A stretch of 29,953 nucleotides of DNA, from IMG/VR virus record IMGVR_UViG_3300047548_000862, positions 1 through 29,953 of that record. One strand, 5' to 3'. The notes beneath the pieces were generated by a model. It had not been told where the DNA came from. It made no database searches and saw only the letters and a program-made list of their open reading frames with translations. The position numbers and the translations under genes are program-made. This stretch comes from a virus. Positions 26,292-29,953 of the stretch are shown piece by piece. Every line of letters starts with the position of its first letter. The first letter of the stretch is position 1.

Positions 26292-27674
26292 ATGGCACTT
26301 TTAGTACCAGATAGTGGAGAACTACAGTCATTAAGATATCTTGTAAATAGCAACCATCAAATTCCTAGAAATTTGATCTTAAAACTATTTTCAAGCAATA
26401 CTACACCAGCAGAAGGTGATGTTCCAAGTCAATCTGCATATTATGAACCATATGATGCAACTGGTTTGGTTGGTTATGGAACAGCACCAAATAATAGTTA
26501 CCCACTTTGTATCAATAACAGATGGGATCAAGACTATTCTCAACAATATGGTATTTTACTTAATGGAAATCTCTGGAATGTAAGAACTATTTTAACCCCA
26601 ATTGCAACTACTACTGGTGGTGGAACAACTGGTGAATATACAATTACAGTAGCAAGTACATTAAATATTGCTGTTGGTCATTATGTTAGTGGTGGAAATG
26701 TAGGATCAAATGCTGTAGTTGCTGCAATTGATGGAAATACAATTGTACTCACAGTGCCAAACACTGCAACATTTAATAGTCAGACATTAGAATTTGGTGT
26801 AGGTACAACTACAGCATCATATCCAGAGCAGACATTTACATTTAGTGACGCAGGTAACCAACAGTATGGATATTATCTGGCAAGAGCAAATAATATGCCA
26901 GTTCAAATCCATGGTGTTGCAAATGCTGCGACAATTTCTGTTAACGCAGGAGTAGCAAAATCACAAACTATTGGTGTTATTGCACAATCATATGTAACAC
27001 TATTTGAAACAAAATATGAGCCAACTGCTACTGGAACATCTGGTCTTTTCTCATTTACTGTAAGTAATATTACAGGAATTAATACAGATCAAAGAGTTAT
27101 TGGCACAGGAATTGCAAGTGATGCAAGAGTGGTTGGATTTACTACTGATACAGTTTACGTAAATAAGGCAAATACTGGAGCAGTTTCTGGAGTTGCAACA
27201 TTCTTCAAAAATGTTACTGAAGATGTAACTATCGGTATGGGTGTAACTCACTCCAACCTTCTAGGTGAAATTAATGCTATCCCAGCAAATACAAAAGTAA
27301 CAGGTATTGATGAAAAGAATAGAATTATTTACTTGAATAATGCCTTAGTAAATAACATTCAGTCTGCTACTGGTGATACTATTACTTTCGCATCAAGCAA
27401 AGTAAGCACAGGTTCAACTGCACACGGATTAGTACCAGGTGATGTAATCTACATTGCAGCAGGAACAGGAAATACTACAACTACTTCATCTACATATACA
27501 ATTTTTGAAACACCAGATTCAACAACATTTACTACAACCCCAGCATTAAATGGTTCTGGTGCTTCAACACTTTATAGCAGCATCTTCTTCGCAGAAAGAT
27601 TCACAAACGGTCCTTACAATATTCAGAACAACGGTGACCAAATTAAGGTTACCTTGAATATCAGCCTCGACTGA
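26292..27674 (+). CDS. Virion structural protein, tail-associated type
   Basis: 460 residues. The N-terminus (MALLVPDSGELQSLRYLVN, then NLILKLFSSNTTPAEGD) and C-terminus (FFAERFTNGPYNIQNNGDQI, ending VTLNISLD) match a structural protein type that recurs in marine T4-like and other tailed phages. The body is Gly/Thr/Val-rich beta sequence and includes an 'HGLVPGDVIYIAAG' unit near nt 27400-27560, related to the repeated units of the giant protein at 1-5787. A perfect late promoter and a strong Shine-Dalgarno precede it and a hairpin terminator follows, so it may form its own abundant transcript. The exact virion location is unknown. Confidence 0.78.
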   Translation: MALLVPDSGELQSLRYLVNSNHQIPRNLILKLFSSNTTPAEGDVPSQSAYYEPYDATGLVGYGTAPNNSYPLCINNRWDQDYSQQYGILLNGNLWNVRTILTPIATTTGGGTTGEYTITVASTLNIAVGHYVSGGNVGSNAVVAAIDGNTIVLTVPNTATFNSQTLEFGVGTTTASYPEQTFTFSDAGNQQYGYYLARANNMPVQIHGVANAATISVNAGVAKSQTIGVIAQSYVTLFETKYEPTATGTSGLFSFTVSNITGINTDQRVIGTGIASDARVVGFTTDTVYVNKANTGAVSGVATFFKNVTEDVTIGMGVTHSNLLGEINAIPANTKVTGIDEKNRIIYLNNALVNNIQSATGDTITFASSKVSTGSTAHGLVPGDVIYIAAGTGNTTTTSSTYTIFETPDSTTFTTTPALNGSGASTLYSSIFFAERFTNGPYNIQNNGDQIKVTLNISLD

Positions 27675-27700
27675 TTTTTTGAAATCAATATCTTTATTAT

Positions 27701-27734
27701 GGAGGGGTTGCAAGAGCGGTCCCTCCTATTTTTA
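27701..27734 (+). terminator. Probable intrinsic terminator
   Basis: GGAGGG (27701-27706) pairs with CCCTCC (27721-27726). Three G-T wobbles and one G-C pair can extend the stem to 10 bp around a 6-nt loop, and TATTTTTAT follows. It stands out as GC-rich in this AT-rich sequence. A weaker AT-rich hairpin (TGATTT/AAATCA, 27672-27687) lies just upstream. Confidence 0.65.
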
Positions 27735-27753
27735 TCGAATATAAGAGGTCAAT

Positions 27754-28266
27754 ATGCCAGCACGTAATGTCGGTGTAAATTCTACTTTTGAGGAACAACG
27801 TCAAGTTATAAATCAACTTGCTGGAGATGTATTTTCTTTTGAATCTCCTAATTATGTAAAACTCGCAAGAATAACAAACCAAACTATAACCAATGGTGCT
27901 GACACTTTAATTGGATTTTCTGTGGTCAGTGATCCGAATAATTGGTATAGTGGGATTACAACTCGCACCACACCAACCGTTGCAGGAACTTATCACATCG
28001 ATGTGATGTTAAACTGGCAATCAGGATCTGTTGTAAACAATCAAACAAATATTCAAATTAGAAAGAATGGGTCTACATTTGCATTAAGTCAAGTTGGTAT
28101 AGAGACCAATTTTGCATATACTCAAAGTGCTTGTGGAATTGTTACAATGAATGGAACAACAGATTATATTGATTTTACAGTATTTACAGGAAATCCAACC
28201 AGTCAAGTTGTTACTGGAACTGCTGACGGGGCTTGGACGAAAATGGAGGTATATAAAATAAACTGA
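27754..28266 (+). CDS. C1q/TNF-like fibre tip protein
   Basis: 170 residues. The N-terminus (NVGVNSTFEEQRQVINQLAG) resembles the short attachment region of marine phage tail proteins. Residues about 33-168 follow the C1q/TNF-like jellyroll pattern: 'TTPTVAGTYHIDVMLNWQSG', 'NIQIRKNGSTFALSQ', 'CGIVTMNGTTDYIDFTVFTG' and a closing 'WTKMEVYKIN' strand. Such domains form trimers and are common at receptor-binding ends. AGAGG about 6 nt before the ATG supports the start. It lies after a probable terminator, so it needs its own promoter or read-through; a clear late promoter is not seen in the short gap. Its TGA overlaps the next ATG by one base. Confidence 0.78.
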   Translation: MPARNVGVNSTFEEQRQVINQLAGDVFSFESPNYVKLARITNQTITNGADTLIGFSVVSDPNNWYSGITTRTTPTVAGTYHIDVMLNWQSGSVVNNQTNIQIRKNGSTFALSQVGIETNFAYTQSACGIVTMNGTTDYIDFTVFTGNPTSQVVTGTADGAWTKMEVYKIN

Positions 28267-29953
28267 TGGCAATTTTCTCATATTCATCAGGTTCAACTTT
28301 ACCACAAATATCAGAATATGCTGACCAACAAATCAGCCAATATTCTAACGAGGTTGTATCTGTTTTTGGATTGAGAAATAAAAATTTATTTAAACTTACA
28401 TCATCATCTGATCAATTACTTGTATCTTCTTCTTTTTCGTATAATGAATTATCTGATAATTATTTTATTAACTATGATTATGGGAATATTGTAGATTCAA
28501 TTGATGAATCTGAAGACTATGGAAGTATAACAGATGTTACAACAACATTTGAAGAGTATGGATATACAACTGAAAAGAATACTGCTGCATTCGGAATAGT
28601 AGGAAATATAGAATCTGCTACCGAATATTCTATAATTAGAGTATCTCAAATACAAGGAACTACATTCTTATTCAATGGAAGGTCTAATGTTTATATTAAT
28701 TCTTCATACATTGGATATGGTTTACTATCTACTAGTGGAACATTAAGTTCAGAAAAAAATACCGAATCTTATGTAGGAACAGGAAAAGCATTTGGATTCG
28801 GAAGTAAGGCAGAGAGAGTTGTCGCATCTTATAACAACTCCTCTGTCGTTTCTTATGAAAGCATTGATTATGGTTCTATAAGTTCTGTTATTGATTCTAC
28901 AGAAGATTATGGATCTATTTTGGATGATCCAAATCTTCCTTCAGAACGTGATAATTATGGACTCATTACTGGTCGTGGATTAAGACCATTTGGATTAACA
29001 AGATTCTCTAGTGCAAACATAGAGAAGAATACAGAATCTTATGTTGGTTCTGGATCACTATTTAACTTTGGAACCGCCAAGATTTTTGTATTACCAGTAC
29101 ATTACGGAAAAGGTACATTTAAGATCCGTGGAGCATACAGTGATCTTAAGAACGCTGAGTCTTATGTTGGTTCTGGATCACTATTTGGATTCGGCAGTAA
29201 AGCAGAAAGAGCAGCAGTAAGTTATAATCTATCATCAACTGTTGATTATGAGGGACTTGATTATGGTTCTATAAGTTCTTCTATTGATGAATTTGATGAT
29301 TATGGTTCCATTCTTGATACAGAACTCTATGGACAGCAAACAGATGATTATGGTCTAGTTACTGGTCGTGGATTGAGACCATTTGGATTAACTAGTTTCT
29401 CCAGTGCCAATATAGAGAAGAATACTGAAAATTATGTTGGTAGTGGTTCTCTATTCAACTTTGGTAATGTAAAAGTATTTGTATTACCAAAACATATAGG
29501 TCGTGGTGTCCTTAAGATCCGTGGAGGATATAGCAACCTTAAGAATACAGAATCTTATGTAGGAACAGGTAGGGCATTTGGATTCGGTAGTAAAGCAGAA
29601 CGTACTACTGCCTCATATAATGAATTCTCTATAGTTGATTATGAAGGTTTAGACTATGGTTCTATAAGTTCTTCTATTGATGAATTTGATGATTATGGTT
29701 CCATTCTTGATACAGAACTCTATGGACAGCAAACAGATGATTATGGTCTAGTTACTGGTCGTGGATTGAGACCATTTGGATTAACTAGTTTCTCCAGTGC
29801 CAATATAGAGAAGAATACTGAAAATTATGTTGGTAGTGGTTCTCTATTCAACTTTGGTAATGTAAAAGTATTTGTATTACCAAAACATATAGGTCGTGGT
29901 GTCCTTAAGATCCGTGGAGGATATAGCAACCTTAAGAATACAGAATCTTATGT
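28266..29953 (+). CDS. Tyr/Gly-rich 131-residue-repeat structural protein, 3' end missing
   Basis: The ATG shares one base with the TGA of the C1q-like gene, and the frame stays open to the window end (562 codons). After a unique N-terminal part (about 1-200) the protein consists of 131-residue units. Each has an acidic Tyr stretch (DYGSISSSIDEFDDYGSILD in unit 2), a RGLRPFGLTxFSSANIEKN block, and two copies of an (E/L)KNTESYVGxGxxFxFG half-repeat, one followed by a VFVLPKHIGRGVLKIRGGY-type strand and the other by SKAERxxxSYN. Degenerate half-repeats start earlier (near nt 28570). No known enzyme motif, signal peptide or membrane segment. I recognise no named family; similar long repeat proteins exist in T4-like cyanophages, and a fibre-like virion role is the simplest reading. 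Confidence 0.82.
   Translation, partial: MAIFSYSSGSTLPQISEYADQQISQYSNEVVSVFGLRNKNLFKLTSSSDQLLVSSSFSYNELSDNYFINYDYGNIVDSIDESEDYGSITDVTTTFEEYGYTTEKNTAAFGIVGNIESATEYSIIRVSQIQGTTFLFNGRSNVYINSSYIGYGLLSTSGTLSSEKNTESYVGTGKAFGFGSKAERVVASYNNSSVVSYESIDYGSISSVIDSTEDYGSILDDPNLPSERDNYGLITGRGLRPFGLTRFSSANIEKNTESYVGSGSLFNFGTAKIFVLPVHYGKGTFKIRGAYSDLKNAESYVGSGSLFGFGSKAERAAVSYNLSSTVDYEGLDYGSISSSIDEFDDYGSILDTELYGQQTDDYGLVTGRGLRPFGLTSFSSANIEKNTENYVGSGSLFNFGNVKVFVLPKHIGRGVLKIRGGYSNLKNTESYVGTGRAFGFGSKAERTTASYNEFSIVDYEGLDYGSISSSIDEFDDYGSILDTELYGQQTDDYGLVTGRGLRPFGLTSFSSANIEKNTENYVGSGSLFNFGNVKVFVLPKHIGRGVLKIRGGYSNLKNTESY
28869..29953 (+). repeat. 393-bp in-frame tandem repeat, two full units and a partial third
   Basis: Units start at 28869, 29262 and 29655, a constant 393-bp (131-codon) period. 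Unit 1 is diverged. Bases 29262-29560 and 29655-29953 are identical over 299 bp by direct reading, while the remaining 94 bp of unit 2 (29561-29654) differ clearly from the equivalent part of unit 1 (29168-29261). The window stops inside unit 3. Confidence 0.92.

Noticed and set aside
27672-27687. Hairpin TGATTT/AAATCA as the main terminator
   Set aside because: The stem is short and AT-only apart from one G-C pair, and the GC-rich hairpin at 27701-27726 with a following T-run is a much better candidate.
28869-29953. Diversity-generating retroelement template/variable repeat pair
   Set aside because: No reverse transcriptase is in the window, the copies are adjacent in one gene, and no adenine-specific mismatch pattern exists in the identical 299 bp.

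Overview
The window looks like a fragment of the late structural region of a marine T4-like myovirus, probably a cyanophage (Prochlorococcus or Synechococcus host) or a related pelagiphage. The DNA is very AT-rich. All supported genes are on the + strand and tightly packed, many with 1-4 nt overlaps, and no gap exceeds 100 nt. The two best anchors are a clear homologue of T4 baseplate wedge protein gp8 (15883-17448) and, directly after it, a giant DUF4815-type virion protein (17455-24993). The host cannot be fixed from this stretch. No tRNA, CRISPR, integrase, transposase or auxiliary metabolic gene was seen, and both window ends cut through genes.

Layout. (1) 1-5787 is the 3' part of a giant YHYH-type structural protein made of short beta-rich repeats. 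(2) 5823-10912 is a cassette of three fibre or adhesin genes: a short fibre with 22-residue shaft repeats, a beta-propeller plus LamG protein, and a fibre with head repeats plus LamG. (3) 11010-15854 is a second giant modular protein with an embedded YCF48-like propeller, followed by gp8 and the DUF4815 protein. (4) 24990-26227 holds three small overlapping or adjacent genes: a coiled-coil protein, a small beta protein and a two-module fibre-tip-like protein. (5) 26292-28266 holds a 460-residue structural protein, a probable terminator and a C1q/TNF-like tip protein. (6) From 28266 a Tyr/Gly-rich protein built of 131-residue repeats runs off the end.

How they may work together. gp8 and the DUF4815 protein, probably with the two giant modular proteins, would form the baseplate periphery and its attachments. 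The LamG, head-repeat and C1q-like proteins would be host-recognition fibres or their tips. T4-type late promoter motifs (core TAAATA) occur in several of the few intergenic gaps, including a perfect TATAAATA at 26239, which fits late expression.

The most notable patterns are the same few beta modules reused across proteins that are otherwise unrelated, and a 393-bp in-frame tandem repeat whose last two copies share 299 identical bases running exactly to the window end.
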